A stretch of 50,140 nucleotides of DNA from Thermovorax subterraneus (GTDB lineage Bacteria > Bacillota > Thermosediminibacteria > Thermosediminibacterales > Thermosediminibacteraceae), in NCBI GenBank assembly GCA_021608145.1, contig JAKIHM010000019.1, positions 1 to 50,140 on the forward strand, read 5' to 3'. Shown one piece after another: positions 7,249 through 15,989 of the stretch. A model generated the notes under the pieces. It did no database searches, was not told the DNA's origin, and saw only the letters and a program-made list of their open reading frames with translations. The position numbers and the translations under genes are program-made. Every line of letters starts with the position of its first letter. Position 1 is the first letter of the stretch.

Positions 7249-8901
7249 ATAAATAACAACAAAGAGGGGCTTTTAGAGTTAACTCTCGAACTGGTAAAGG
7301 TTCCGAGTTTTTCTTGTTCGAAAGGCGAGATAGAAATAGCAAATTTTATTTACAATAGATTGAAGGAACTAGAGTATTTTCAAAAAAATAAAGACAATCT
7401 TAGGTTGTTGGAAATAGCGAATGATGAATTAGGAAGAAGTCTGGTATTGGCACTGGTTAAGGCTATTCCGCCGACGAGTAAAACAATAGTCTTTATAGGC
7501 CATTATGATGTTGTAAATGTGGAAAATTTCGGGGCATTAAAGGAAATAGCTTTCGACCCCATTAAGTACACTAAATGGATTCGAAATTTGCCTTTGAACG
7601 AAGATGCCGAAAGAGACCTGGAATCAGGGAATTATTTGTTTGGCAGGGGAATTATGGACATGAAGGCAGGTTTGGCCATTCAGATGGCCTTTCTGGCAGA
7701 AGCTTCACAAAATCCAGCTTCTCTAAATGCAAATATAATGCTTTTGGCAGTTCCGGATGAAGAAAATAACTCGGCGGGGATGCGTGGAGCGATTCCCTAT
7801 CTTGTCAAATTCCAGGAGGAAATGGGTTTAGATTATATAGCCGCTATTAATTGTGAACCTTCAAGCCCTGCGTTTCCTGGCGATACCAAAAGATATATTC
7901 ATTTAGGCACTGTAGGGAAGATTATGCCTTTTTTTTACGTTGTGGGAAAAGAAACTCATGTTGCGGATTGGGCTGACGGGTTCAATGCCAATCTATTGCT
8001 GTCATACATAAATATCCTGTTGGAGGTAAAGACGAAATTTATCGATGGAAAAGACAGGCAGTTTTTCTCCCCACCACTGTGTTTAAAACAGAAAGATCTG
8101 CGGGACGCATATTCTGTTACCGTCCCAGGAAGGGGAGTTGCATATTATAACTATTTGACGGTTACTAAGTTGCCGAAGAAGATATTAATGGAGATGAAAA
8201 ATATTGCCGAAGAAGCTTTCAATATGACTATAAGACATTTAAATGATTCCGCAAAGGAATTTTACAAAATTTCGGGAAGGAAAGTAGATATTCCATGGAA
8301 GGTAAAAATCCTAACTTACCAAGAATTATTCGAAAGTGTCAAACAGAATTTTTCAGGAGATATAAATGAGTATGTGAAAAAATTTTTTAAAACTCTTCCG
8401 AACGACCTGGATGAACGCGAAAAGTGCATAGCGTTAATTGGGGAACTGTTGAAATTCTACCCGGACAAAGATCCGAAAGTGATTATCGGATTTTTGCCGC
8501 CTTATTATCCTCATCGAGGAAATCTCATGCAAACTACTAAAGAGAAAAACATCTTGGAAGTGGTAAGCGAAGTCATTGATTTTGCTAGGAATGAGTTCGG
8601 TGAGGAGTTGGAAATGGTTGAGTATATGGCTGGTATAACTGATCTGAGCTTTTTTGGATTTCAAGGAAGTCACGAAGAATTAGTTTTCCTTGCGGAAAAT
8701 ATGCCTGGTTGGGGAAATCTTTACGATATTCAGATAGACGACCTTGTTAAACTGGATGTACCTGTACTGAATATAGGCCCCTCAGGAAAAGATGCCCATA
8801 AGAACACGGAGAGGTTAGAACTTGATTACTCATTTAGAGTTGTTCCAAAGCTTTTAAAATTATTTGTAGAAAAGTTGAGCAAAAATTTTTGCGCAAAATA
8901 A
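7249..8901 (+). CDS. rocB: RocB-like M20-family amidohydrolase (apparent AUA start)
   Basis: About 550 aa. M20 metallopeptidase blocks are present: FIGHYDVV, FGRGIMDMKAG, VPDEENNSAG, INCEPSS, and a late DAHKNTERL with the C-terminal metal histidine. The overall pattern and length match RocB, found with arginine/ornithine catabolic genes but of unproven reaction. The start is odd. The conserved N-terminus (KGEIEIANFIYNRLKELEYF) lies upstream of the first TTG (7360), and the frame is open back to 7204 with no ATG, GTG or TTG. A ribosome site GGGGG (7234-7238) is followed at 10 nt by ATA 7249. Either AUA is used or the true start was altered by mutation or sequencing error. It follows orr by 63 nt and probably shares its sigma-54 promoter. 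Confidence 0.82.
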   Translation: MNNNKEGLLELTLELVKVPSFSCSKGEIEIANFIYNRLKELEYFQKNKDNLRLLEIANDELGRSLVLALVKAIPPTSKTIVFIGHYDVVNVENFGALKEIAFDPIKYTKWIRNLPLNEDAERDLESGNYLFGRGIMDMKAGLAIQMAFLAEASQNPASLNANIMLLAVPDEENNSAGMRGAIPYLVKFQEEMGLDYIAAINCEPSSPAFPGDTKRYIHLGTVGKIMPFFYVVGKETHVADWADGFNANLLLSYINILLEVKTKFIDGKDRQFFSPPLCLKQKDLRDAYSVTVPGRGVAYYNYLTVTKLPKKILMEMKNIAEEAFNMTIRHLNDSAKEFYKISGRKVDIPWKVKILTYQELFESVKQNFSGDINEYVKKFFKTLPNDLDEREKCIALIGELLKFYPDKDPKVIIGFLPPYYPHRGNLMQTTKEKNILEVVSEVIDFARNEFGEELEMVEYMAGITDLSFFGFQGSHEELVFLAENMPGWGNLYDIQIDDLVKLDVPVLNIGPSGKDAHKNTERLELDYSFRVVPKLLKLFVEKLSKNFCAK

Positions 8902-8906
8902 TTTGC
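8879..8906. promoter_or_regulatory. Tandem 14-bp palindromes upstream of nhaC (candidate activator site)
   Basis: GCAAAAATTTTTGC (8879-8892, perfect palindrome) is followed without gap by GCAAAATAATTTGC (8893-8906, 5-bp arms). They overlap the end of the rocB-like gene, about 75 bp before the -24 box of nhaC. A near-identical palindrome precedes ord. Enhancer binding by the RocR-like activator is inferred. Confidence 0.5.
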
Positions 8907-8979
8907 GTGATTTTAAATGTTTACAAAATAACCGGATAATTTATCAAAGTTTGGTTTTATTCGATAATTAAAATGTTTT

Positions 8980-8995
8980 TGGCACAAAATTTGCT
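8980..8995 (+). promoter_or_regulatory. Sigma-54 promoter of nhaC
   Basis: TGGCACAAAATTTGCT is an exact -24/-12 element, 50 nt before the nhaC start. Confidence 0.88.
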
Positions 8996-9045
8996 GAATA
9001 AATGTGGTTAAGTTGTAACAATAAAATTAGCAAAGGAGGAAAAAA

Positions 9046-10434
9046 ATGCAACCGAGAAAACCTTATCTTTATGAAGCCCTTTTTTCTGTTTTAGCACTGA
9101 TTACAGTCATGGGAATAAGTTTGATTAAGTATCACACCGACCCCCACGTCCCCATGTTAATAGGTTCTTTTTTTGCGAGCCTCGTAGCTGTAAGATTAGG
9201 TTATAAATGGAAAGATATTGAAAAAGGCATGATTGACGGCATTTCTCAGGCTCTGCAGGCGGTTATCATTTTGACAATAATTGGAATTTTGATAGGTGTG
9301 TGGATTTTAGCCGGAGTTGTTCCCACTATGATATATTATGGCCTCAATATTATTTCACCAAAGTTCTTTTTACTTGCTGCGCTTCTTATATGTTCTATTA
9401 CTTCACTGGCAACAGGTACATCATGGGGGACTGCAGGCACGATAGGTATTGCTCTGATGGGTATAGGCAAAGGTCTTGGAATACCGGCTCCGCTGGTGGC
9501 AGGAGCTGTAATCTCGGGGGCGTATTTTGGGGACAAAATGTCGCCTCTTTCGGATACAACTAATCTTGCACCGGCTGTAGCTGGAACGGATATTTTTTCT
9601 CACGTCAAACATATGGTTTATACTACGGGTGTAAGTTATACTATTGCAGCTTTGTTATACCTCTTTTTAGGTTTTCGATACAGTTCCGGTGCAGTGGATG
9701 TTTCGACAATTAAAGAAATACAGGGAGTTCTTACTGGACAGTTCAATATAAATCCCTTATTGCTCATTCCTCCTTTAGCAGTAATAATGTGTGTAGCTTT
9801 AAAAGTCCCAGCCATTCCCGGAATAACTTTGGGCATTATTTTAGGGGCGATAGAGGCATTTATATTCCAGGGAGCCGATTTGGGGCAGATTTTAAATGCA
9901 GGATATTCTGGATTTGTGAGTGAGACCGGGAATAAAATGATTGACGACCTTTTAACCGCAGGTGGATTGACTGCCATGATGTATTCAATTTCATTGACGA
10001 TTGCCTCCATGATGTTCGGAGGCATTATGGAAAGAACCGGACAGCTGGAGGTTATTCTGGAAGCGCTTTTAAAGCGAGTGAAAAGTGTCGGAGGTTTGAT
10101 ATGTTCCACAATTTTGACGTGCGTTGCCAGCAATATGCTGCTGCCTGAGCAGTATATTTCTATAGTTGTGCCCGGCAGGATGTATGCAAAAGCCTATAGA
10201 GAAAAAGGGCTTCACCCAAAGAACCTTTCGCGGGCACTGGAAGACGCAGGCACCCTCACTTCAGCTTTGGTTCCTTGGAATACGTGCGGTGCTTTTATGA
10301 AGGGGGTTCTCGGGGTTTCAGCAACTGCCTATGCACCGTGGACCTTTTTGAATCTCATTAACCCTATTGTTTCTATTATTTACGGTTTTACGGGATTTAC
10401 TATAGAAAGGCTCAAAGACGATAATAAAAGCTGA
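9046..10434 (+). CDS. nhaC: NhaC-family Na+/H+ antiporter-like transporter
   Basis: 462 aa, integral membrane protein with about 11-12 hydrophobic segments. The blocks TSLATGTSWGTAGTIG, SGAYFGDKMSPLSDTTNLAP and, near the C-terminus, LPEQYISIVVPGRMYA and TLTSALVPWNTCG are typical of NhaC. NhaC members exchange Na+ and H+, and some relatives exchange amino acids or organic acids. The own sigma-54 promoter between the racemase/RocB genes and the ornithine degradation operon suggests a role in ornithine uptake or in ion balance during its fermentation; the substrate is not shown by sequence. AAAGGAGG lies just upstream of ATG. A terminator follows. Confidence 0.9.
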   Translation: MQPRKPYLYEALFSVLALITVMGISLIKYHTDPHVPMLIGSFFASLVAVRLGYKWKDIEKGMIDGISQALQAVIILTIIGILIGVWILAGVVPTMIYYGLNIISPKFFLLAALLICSITSLATGTSWGTAGTIGIALMGIGKGLGIPAPLVAGAVISGAYFGDKMSPLSDTTNLAPAVAGTDIFSHVKHMVYTTGVSYTIAALLYLFLGFRYSSGAVDVSTIKEIQGVLTGQFNINPLLLIPPLAVIMCVALKVPAIPGITLGIILGAIEAFIFQGADLGQILNAGYSGFVSETGNKMIDDLLTAGGLTAMMYSISLTIASMMFGGIMERTGQLEVILEALLKRVKSVGGLICSTILTCVASNMLLPEQYISIVVPGRMYAKAYREKGLHPKNLSRALEDAGTLTSALVPWNTCGAFMKGVLGVSATAYAPWTFLNLINPIVSIIYGFTGFTIERLKDDNKS

Positions 10435-10463
10435 CAAAAAATAAAAAAGATTCATGCGCAGTA

Positions 10464-10490
10464 ACCCTCGTTGATGAGGGTATTTTTTTT
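10464..10490 (+). terminator. Rho-independent terminator after nhaC
   Basis: ACCCTC (10464-10469), a 6-nt loop, GAGGGT (10476-10481), then ATTTTTTTT. Confidence 0.88.
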
Positions 10491-10491
10491 A

Positions 10492-10505
10492 GCAAAAAAT
10501 TTTGC
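10492..10505. promoter_or_regulatory. Palindrome upstream of ord (candidate activator site)
   Basis: GCAAAAAATTTTGC has 6-bp arms and lies 43 bp before the -24 box. It is almost identical to the palindrome at 8879-8892. A degenerate second copy (GCAAGTAATT, from 10507) follows, echoing the tandem arrangement before nhaC. Confidence 0.5.
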
Positions 10506-10548
10506 GGCAAGTAATTATAAATAAACCTTTTTTCCGGGACGAAATATT

Positions 10549-10564
10549 TGGCATAAAATTTGCT
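10549..10564 (+). promoter_or_regulatory. Sigma-54 promoter of the ord-ort-ora operon
   Basis: TGGCATAAAATTTGCT differs from the -24/-12 consensus by one base (T for the final C of TGGCAC). It lies 48 nt before the ord start. Confidence 0.82.
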
Positions 10565-10612
10565 CTTTCAATAAAAATAACTGAATCAAAAAGTCACAAA
10601 GGAGTGTTTTTT

Positions 10613-11665
10613 ATGAAAAACATAAAAGTCATCGTCTGGGGCCTGGGTGCCATGGGTGGAGGCATGGCCAGGATGATTTTGCAAAAAAAGGGCATGGAGA
10701 TAGTCGGAGCTATAGCTTCGCGGCAGGAAAAGGCCGGAAAGGACTTGGGGGAGGTCTTGAATCTTGGCAGTAAAGTCGGGGTGACTGTAACCGCAGAGCC
10801 GGAAAAGGCATTGAAAGAACCTGCTAATATCGTTCTACTTGCCACTTCGTCTTTCACGGGGGAAGTTTACCCCCAGTTAAAAATGATTATAGAAAGCGGC
10901 AAAAATGTTATCACCATTGCCGAAGAGATGGCTTACCCCGCCTATCGAGAACCCGAGATGGCAAGGGAAATAGACAAATTGGCGAAAGACCATAACGTAA
11001 CGGTCCTTGGCACCGGAATAAATCCGGGGTTTGTACTCGACACACTCATAATCGCTTTAAGTTGTGTGTGCATGGATGTGAAGAAAATCACTGCGAGGAG
11101 AATTAACGATCTTTCGCCTTTCGGAACGACGGTGATGCGGACCCAGGGCGTGGGGACTACCGTGGAAGAATTCCACAAAGGCCTGGAGGAAGGCACGATA
11201 GTCGGCCACATCGGTTTTCCCGAGTCCATAAGCCTTATTTCTGAAGCTTTGGGGCTTGAAATCGACGAAATAAAGCAAATAAGAGAACCCATAGTTTCGA
11301 AAGTCTACCGGGAAACTCCTTATGCCAAGGTTCAGCCGGGCATGGTGGCGGGCTGCAAGCATATCGGTATTGGCCTTAGGAAGGGTGAGCCTGTTATAGT
11401 CCTGGAACACCCCCAGCAGATAAGGCCGGAGCTGGAAAATGTCGAAACAGGAGATTATATAGAGATCGAAGGAACACCAAATATAAAGCTTTCGATTAAG
11501 CCCGAGCTTCCTGGGGGAATAGGCACGATTGCCATCGCAGTCAATATGATTCCGAAGGTTATTGAGGCAAAGCCAGGACTGGTTACTATGAAGGACCTGC
11601 CGGTGCCTGCTGCTATCATGGGAGATGTGAGGAAACTTCTGAAGGATGGTGGGGAAAATGCCTGA
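10613..11665 (+). CDS. ord: 2,4-diaminopentanoate dehydrogenase
   Basis: 350 aa. It deaminates 2,4-diaminopentanoate oxidatively to 2-amino-4-ketopentanoate, making NAD(P)H. The N-terminal Rossmann motif is VWGLGAMGGGMA. The central region (GTGINPGFVLDTL, RINDLSPFGTTVMRTQGVGTT) and the dihydrodipicolinate-reductase-like fold match Ord of clostridial ornithine fermentation. The frame opens 37 codons earlier, within the sigma-54 promoter; ATG 10613 with AAAGGAG upstream is the start. It is the first gene of ord-ortA-ortB-oraS-oraE-reactivase, and its end overlaps ortA. The neighbours make the assignment firm. Confidence 0.95.
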   Translation: MKNIKVIVWGLGAMGGGMARMILQKKGMEIVGAIASRQEKAGKDLGEVLNLGSKVGVTVTAEPEKALKEPANIVLLATSSFTGEVYPQLKMIIESGKNVITIAEEMAYPAYREPEMAREIDKLAKDHNVTVLGTGINPGFVLDTLIIALSCVCMDVKKITARRINDLSPFGTTVMRTQGVGTTVEEFHKGLEEGTIVGHIGFPESISLISEALGLEIDEIKQIREPIVSKVYRETPYAKVQPGMVAGCKHIGIGLRKGEPVIVLEHPQQIRPELENVETGDYIEIEGTPNIKLSIKPELPGGIGTIAIAVNMIPKVIEAKPGLVTMKDLPVPAAIMGDVRKLLKDGGENA

Positions 11666-11969
11666 TGCTTTAAAAGGGACCTGGGTCCAGATTCATAAGG
11701 TTGTGTTAAAACCCGAGGAAAGGTCGGCACGCCTTCCGGACGATACGAAAAAAGTGCCGCTGGAATTCAGGCTGAAAGGCTTTCTCACCCATGACGCCAA
11801 TTTGGGTGATGAAGTGGAAATCGAGACTTTAATAGGCCGAAAGGTAAGAGGTAAGCTTGTAAAAATAAATCCCATGTATGACCATGGATTTGGAAGGCCT
11901 GTGCCCGAGCTTCTCTCAATAGGGATGGAGTTGAGGAAGATCCTGGGAGGTGAAGACAGTGCCTCGTGA
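11658..11969 (+). CDS. ortA: 2-amino-4-ketopentanoate thiolase, alpha subunit
   Basis: 103 aa. This is the small subunit of the PLP thiolase that cleaves 2-amino-4-ketopentanoate with CoA to D-alanine and acetyl-CoA. The family look is clear (KGTWVQIHKVVL, RSARLPDDTKKVPLE, PMYDHGFGRPVPEL). ATG 11658 follows GGTGGGG and overlaps the ord stop by 8 nt; an in-frame ATG at 11646 is less well placed. The end overlaps the start of ortB, so the subunits are translationally coupled. Confidence 0.93.
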   Translation: MPDALKGTWVQIHKVVLKPEERSARLPDDTKKVPLEFRLKGFLTHDANLGDEVEIETLIGRKVRGKLVKINPMYDHGFGRPVPELLSIGMELRKILGGEDSAS

Positions 11970-13377
11970 TATGAGCTACGATGCCGTAATGAAGAGAAAA
12001 AATGAAATAATGAAAAAGGCGGTTGGGATAGACTATCAAATCTTTGAATCGGGCAGCATTGCTTTCGACTACGAGCGCATGATGCAGGAAGTGGGTTATA
12101 CCATAGACGAAGTAAGGAAGATACAGGCAGAGACGGGGGTAGGGAATACTCCTTTGTTGGAACTTAAAAATCTTACGAAGCTAGCAAGAAAAGTTGCACC
12201 ACCGGGTAAGGGAGCCCGGATTTTCGTAAAGGACGAAGCCTGCAACCCTTCGGGCAGCTTTAAGGACAGGAGAGCATCGGTTTCGGTCTACAGGGCTCAA
12301 AAATTGGGATATAAAGGGGTAATAGCCGCCACCAGCGGAAATTACGGCGCGGCGGTGGCATCGCAGGCTGCCATGAGGGGATTAAACTGCATTGTGGTTC
12401 AGGAGGTATTCGACAGTCACGGCAGGGGCCAGCCCGAAATACTGGAAAAAGGGCGAAAGTGCGAAGCTTTTGGCGCAGAAGTGATTCAGCTCACTGTGGG
12501 GCCGGAACTTTTTTACACCTTTTTGTGCCTTTTAGAAGAGACCGGATACTTCAACGCATCGCTTTATACTCCCTTTGGCATAGCTGGAATTGAGACTTTA
12601 GGATACGAGCTGGCAGAGCAGGTAAGGGCAATTGCTGGGAAGGACCCCGACGCAGTGGTCATAACCCATGCCGGCGGCGGGAACGTAACCGGCACCGCAA
12701 GGGGCCTTTTGAAGGCGGGCTGCCAAAATACGAAGATAATCGGTGCCAGCGTAGATCTTTCAGGGCTTCACATGGCAAGCGACAGGGACTTTAACAGGAA
12801 ATCCTTTACCACAGGACATACGGGTTTTGGCGTTCCCTTTGCCACATGGCCTGACAGGGCCGACGTGCCGAGAAATGCTGCAAGGCCCCTGCGCTACCTG
12901 GATAGATACGTGACCGTAAGTCAGGGCGAGGTCTTTTACATTACGGAAGCTTTAGCGCAACTCGAAGGCCTGGAAAGGGGCCCGGCGGGTAACACGTCCC
13001 TTGCTGCAGCTTTTGCCATAGCTCAAGAGATGGACGAAGACCAGATTCTCGTAGTGCAGGAAACGGAATACACGGGAGCGGGAAAACTCCCGTCGGCTCA
13101 GCTTACTTTTGCAAAAGAAATGGGTATAGAAGTGCGCCGCGGCGACCCTGCCGACGACAAGCCCGGGGAGAGGATAATAATCCCGGAACATCCATCCCAA
13201 ATTAGGGTAAAGGAAGTTGACCTGAACGTCTTGAGGAAATCCTATATCAGCAACTGTATAGAAAATTATAGAGTCGAAAAGGTGACGGAGGAAGACATAA
13301 AATTTCTGGCCGAAGATACGAAGACGGACGAGGAATATGTAAAGAACGTATTAAAAGATCTGGGAGTTAAATTTTAG
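11959..13377 (+). CDS. ortB: 2-amino-4-ketopentanoate thiolase, beta subunit (PLP)
   Basis: 472 aa, a fold-type II PLP enzyme related to threonine synthase. The PLP lysine is Lys102 in NPSGSFKDR. The phosphate-binding and cofactor regions TSGNYGAAVAS and AGGGNVTGTARG follow. With OrtA it makes acetyl-CoA and D-alanine from ornithine carbon. GTG 11959 has GGGAGG at 8 nt; GTG 11950 and ATG 11971 are alternatives in frame. It overlaps ortA by 11 nt and is followed closely by oraS. Confidence 0.95.
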   Translation: MPRDMSYDAVMKRKNEIMKKAVGIDYQIFESGSIAFDYERMMQEVGYTIDEVRKIQAETGVGNTPLLELKNLTKLARKVAPPGKGARIFVKDEACNPSGSFKDRRASVSVYRAQKLGYKGVIAATSGNYGAAVASQAAMRGLNCIVVQEVFDSHGRGQPEILEKGRKCEAFGAEVIQLTVGPELFYTFLCLLEETGYFNASLYTPFGIAGIETLGYELAEQVRAIAGKDPDAVVITHAGGGNVTGTARGLLKAGCQNTKIIGASVDLSGLHMASDRDFNRKSFTTGHTGFGVPFATWPDRADVPRNAARPLRYLDRYVTVSQGEVFYITEALAQLEGLERGPAGNTSLAAAFAIAQEMDEDQILVVQETEYTGAGKLPSAQLTFAKEMGIEVRRGDPADDKPGERIIIPEHPSQIRVKEVDLNVLRKSYISNCIENYRVEKVTEEDIKFLAEDTKTDEEYVKNVLKDLGVKF

Positions 13378-13389
13378 GGGGTGGAACAA

Positions 13390-13779
13390 ATGCAGCGCAA
13401 AGATGATTTTGAAGAAAGGCGAAAGCACCTTGCAAATCTCACGGAGGAAGAATTAGAAAAAAGGTTCTGGGAGCTCACCGAAAAAATAGTAGACCCCCTG
13501 ATTGAGCTTGCGCGAACCCATACATCTCCTTCTATAGAAAGGTCCGTGCTGCTCAGGATGGGTTTTGACAGCCTCACAGCCAAAGCCGTTGTGGAAAAGT
13601 GCGTGGAAAAGGGATTGCTCGGAAAGGGAGCGGGGCATGTGGTTTTGAAATACGCCCTTTATAAAGGGATTTCCGTTAAAGAAGCCGGGAATCAATTGGC
13701 TCGAGGCGAGGGCTGGGATGAAATAGAAAAAGCCATGGCGTTAAAAATAGACGCATCTACTGTGGGGAAGGTGATGTAA
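13390..13779 (+). CDS. oraS: D-ornithine 4,5-aminomutase, small subunit
   Basis: 129 aa. OraS supports the B12- and PLP-dependent OraE in converting D-ornithine to 2,4-diaminopentanoate. Recognisable segments are WELTEKIVDPLIELARTHTSP, ERSVLLRMGFDS and GAGHVVLKYAL. ATG 13390 has AGGGGG at 8 nt; a GTG at 13381 lacks a ribosome site. The stop abuts the oraE ATG directly. Confidence 0.93.
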   Translation: MQRKDDFEERRKHLANLTEEELEKRFWELTEKIVDPLIELARTHTSPSIERSVLLRMGFDSLTAKAVVEKCVEKGLLGKGAGHVVLKYALYKGISVKEAGNQLARGEGWDEIEKAMALKIDASTVGKVM

Positions 13780-15984
13780 ATGGAACTTAAAAAAGATGAA
13801 AAGCTGAATATTGAAGAAATACTAAAGGACCTGGAGCACTACCGTCCCCGCAGAAGGGGCTGGCACTGGCGTGAAAAGGTAGAAAACCAGAAAATAGGGC
13901 CTTTTGAATACCTAGAAACATCAAAAGGGCTCAAAAACAGCATTCCGCTTCCAGCTGCTAAGTATTTCGGAAACATAGACCCGCAGCCGGATTTCGTCAT
14001 CACCACGGAGATTGCTTCCGGCAGGTTTGAGGACGATATCCGCCGGATGCGCATGGCGGCTTGGCACGGCGCGGACCACATCATGGTCATAAGGACCGCG
14101 GGACAGAGCCACTTTGACGGCCTTATCGAGGGTACTCCAGAAGGTGTCGGGGGAGTTCCGATAACCAGGAAACAGCTTCGGGCTACAAGAAAAGCTCTTG
14201 ATATGATAGAAGATGAGGTGGGGAGGCCGATAAACTTTCACTCTTATGTCAGTGGTGTGGCGGGACCTGAGGTAGCAGTGCTGTTTGCGGAAGAAGGGGT
14301 AAACGGCGCCCACCAGGACCCGCAGTACAACGTGCTCTATAGAAACGTCAATATGGTGCGTTCTTTCGTCGATGCGGCGGTGGCAAAAAAGATAATGGCG
14401 TGGGCCGATATGATACAAATAGACGGCGCCCACAATGCCAACGCCACCGCCCGGGAAGCGTGGAAGGTAATGCCTGAGCTCATGGTGCAGCACGCCATAA
14501 ATGCTATGTATTCATTAAAGGTCGGCATGAAAAAAGAAAACATCTGCCTTTCGACAGTGCCGCCGACTGCGCCCCCGGCTCCGTGTTTGAGGCTTGACCT
14601 CCCCTATGCTGTGGCCCTGCGGGAACTCTTTAAAGGATTCAGGATGCGGGCCCAGATGAACACGAAGTACATCGAATCAAGCACCAGGGAAGCTACGGTT
14701 ACGCATGTCCTGAACCTCCTTATCTCGCGCCTTACAGGTGCCGATATTCAGAGCACGATAACTCCTGATGAAGGAAGGAACGTGCCCTGGCATTACTTCA
14801 ACATACAGGCTATTGACACGGCAAAACAAGCTCTTGTTGGTATGGACGGTTTGACCGAGATGGTCCAAATAAAAAGGGATGGCCCCCTCGGGGAAAAAGT
14901 GAGGGAATTAAAGGAGAGAGCTGTGCTGTTTTTAGAAGAAATCCTGGAGGTAGGTGGGTATTTCAAGGCCGTCGAAATGGGATTTTTCGTGGATTCGGGA
15001 TTTTACCCCGAGCGTAACGGCGATGGAATCGTAAGAAAAATCGATGGCGGCGTGGGAGCCGGGACCGTGGTAAAAAGGGACGAAGACTACATGGCGCCCG
15101 TTTGCCACCATTTTGGCTACAATAACCTGCCGGAGGGACTGGAGCACCCCTGCGATTTGATAGGAGGGTGCACCCTTTGCAATCCAGATAAGATAGCTTA
15201 TATCGATGAACTGGATGAAAAAGACAACGTCCATGTGAGGCTGGAAGAGACGAGAGAACTCAGAGAAAAAGGCCTTATAAAACCTGAAGTAGAGTGGTTT
15301 GCCGATGGAGTTGTTTGCTTGAACGTGTTCCTGCCTGTCAATGAAGAGGTGGCAGAAGCTGCGGGACTCGAGATTGCAAAAAGGATGGGACTGCAGGATG
15401 CCGAAGTAATCCACCGAGAGATAATGCATCCTGCTGAAGGTACTTATCTTGAAATAAAGGGGAAAGTCCCATTCGCGATTGACCCTGCAACGCTTTCGAT
15501 TCCAAAGAAACCCGAGGTGCTTTCGGAAGAAGAGATAAGGAGCTTCATAAAGGAACATCCAATGAAAATCGTGGCGGCTACAGTTGGAGAGGATGAGCAT
15601 TCCGTGGGACTTAGGGAAATTATTGATATCAAGCACGGAGGGATTGAAGGTTTCGGAATAGAATGCCATTATTTGGGAACTTCCGTCCCGGTGGAAAAGG
15701 TGGTGGATGCAGCCATAGAAATCGATGCGGATGCAATACTCATAAGCACCATCATCACCCACGCCGATATCCACAGAATAAATATGAGGAAATTGCACGA
15801 ACTTTGCATCGAAAAGGGCATAAGGGAAAAGGTCATCCTCGTGGGCGGCGGAACGCAGGTCACTGATGAAATGGCTAAAGAAGCGGGGCTTGACGCCGGA
15901 TTCGGGCGTGGCACCAAAGGCATCCACGTGGCTAGTTTCCTGGTGAAAAAAATGAAGGAGAAAATTGAAAAAAACGGAGGTTAA
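13780..15984 (+). CDS. oraE: D-ornithine 4,5-aminomutase, large subunit (B12/PLP)
   Basis: 734 aa, the usual full length. It moves the terminal amino group of D-ornithine by an adenosylcobalamin radical mechanism. The N-terminal barrel (residues 1 to about 500) carries the substrate and PLP pocket. The C-terminal Rossmann domain has the base-off B12 motif D605-x-H607-x-x-G610. Lys618, exactly 11 residues after the cobalt-ligand His, fits the PLP-tethering Lys of characterised OraE, where the spacing is also 11 (H618/K629 in the C. sticklandii enzyme). VGGGTQ near residue 690 closes the domain. A reactivase follows after 5 nt. Confidence 0.96.
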   Translation: MELKKDEKLNIEEILKDLEHYRPRRRGWHWREKVENQKIGPFEYLETSKGLKNSIPLPAAKYFGNIDPQPDFVITTEIASGRFEDDIRRMRMAAWHGADHIMVIRTAGQSHFDGLIEGTPEGVGGVPITRKQLRATRKALDMIEDEVGRPINFHSYVSGVAGPEVAVLFAEEGVNGAHQDPQYNVLYRNVNMVRSFVDAAVAKKIMAWADMIQIDGAHNANATAREAWKVMPELMVQHAINAMYSLKVGMKKENICLSTVPPTAPPAPCLRLDLPYAVALRELFKGFRMRAQMNTKYIESSTREATVTHVLNLLISRLTGADIQSTITPDEGRNVPWHYFNIQAIDTAKQALVGMDGLTEMVQIKRDGPLGEKVRELKERAVLFLEEILEVGGYFKAVEMGFFVDSGFYPERNGDGIVRKIDGGVGAGTVVKRDEDYMAPVCHHFGYNNLPEGLEHPCDLIGGCTLCNPDKIAYIDELDEKDNVHVRLEETRELREKGLIKPEVEWFADGVVCLNVFLPVNEEVAEAAGLEIAKRMGLQDAEVIHREIMHPAEGTYLEIKGKVPFAIDPATLSIPKKPEVLSEEEIRSFIKEHPMKIVAATVGEDEHSVGLREIIDIKHGGIEGFGIECHYLGTSVPVEKVVDAAIEIDADAILISTIITHADIHRINMRKLHELCIEKGIREKVILVGGGTQVTDEMAKEAGLDAGFGRGTKGIHVASFLVKKMKEKIEKNGG

Positions 15985-15989
15985 TTCAA

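Noticed and set aside
8879-8892. GCAAAAATTTTTGC as a terminator after the rocB-like gene
   Set aside because: The stem is A/T-rich with no T-run after it, and the sequence recurs before ord; a binding site is more likely.
10502-10612. Longer start for ord (and similarly 6058-6117 for orr)
   Set aside because: These upstream extensions run through the sigma-54 promoters and lack ribosome sites; the downstream ATGs have good ones.
14932-15927. Long minus-strand open frame (331 codons) opposite oraE
   Set aside because: It is a shadow of the strongly conserved oraE frame; no domain or ribosome site supports it. The same holds for long antisense frames at 13921-14493, 22011-22793, 38342-39085 and 43819-44565.
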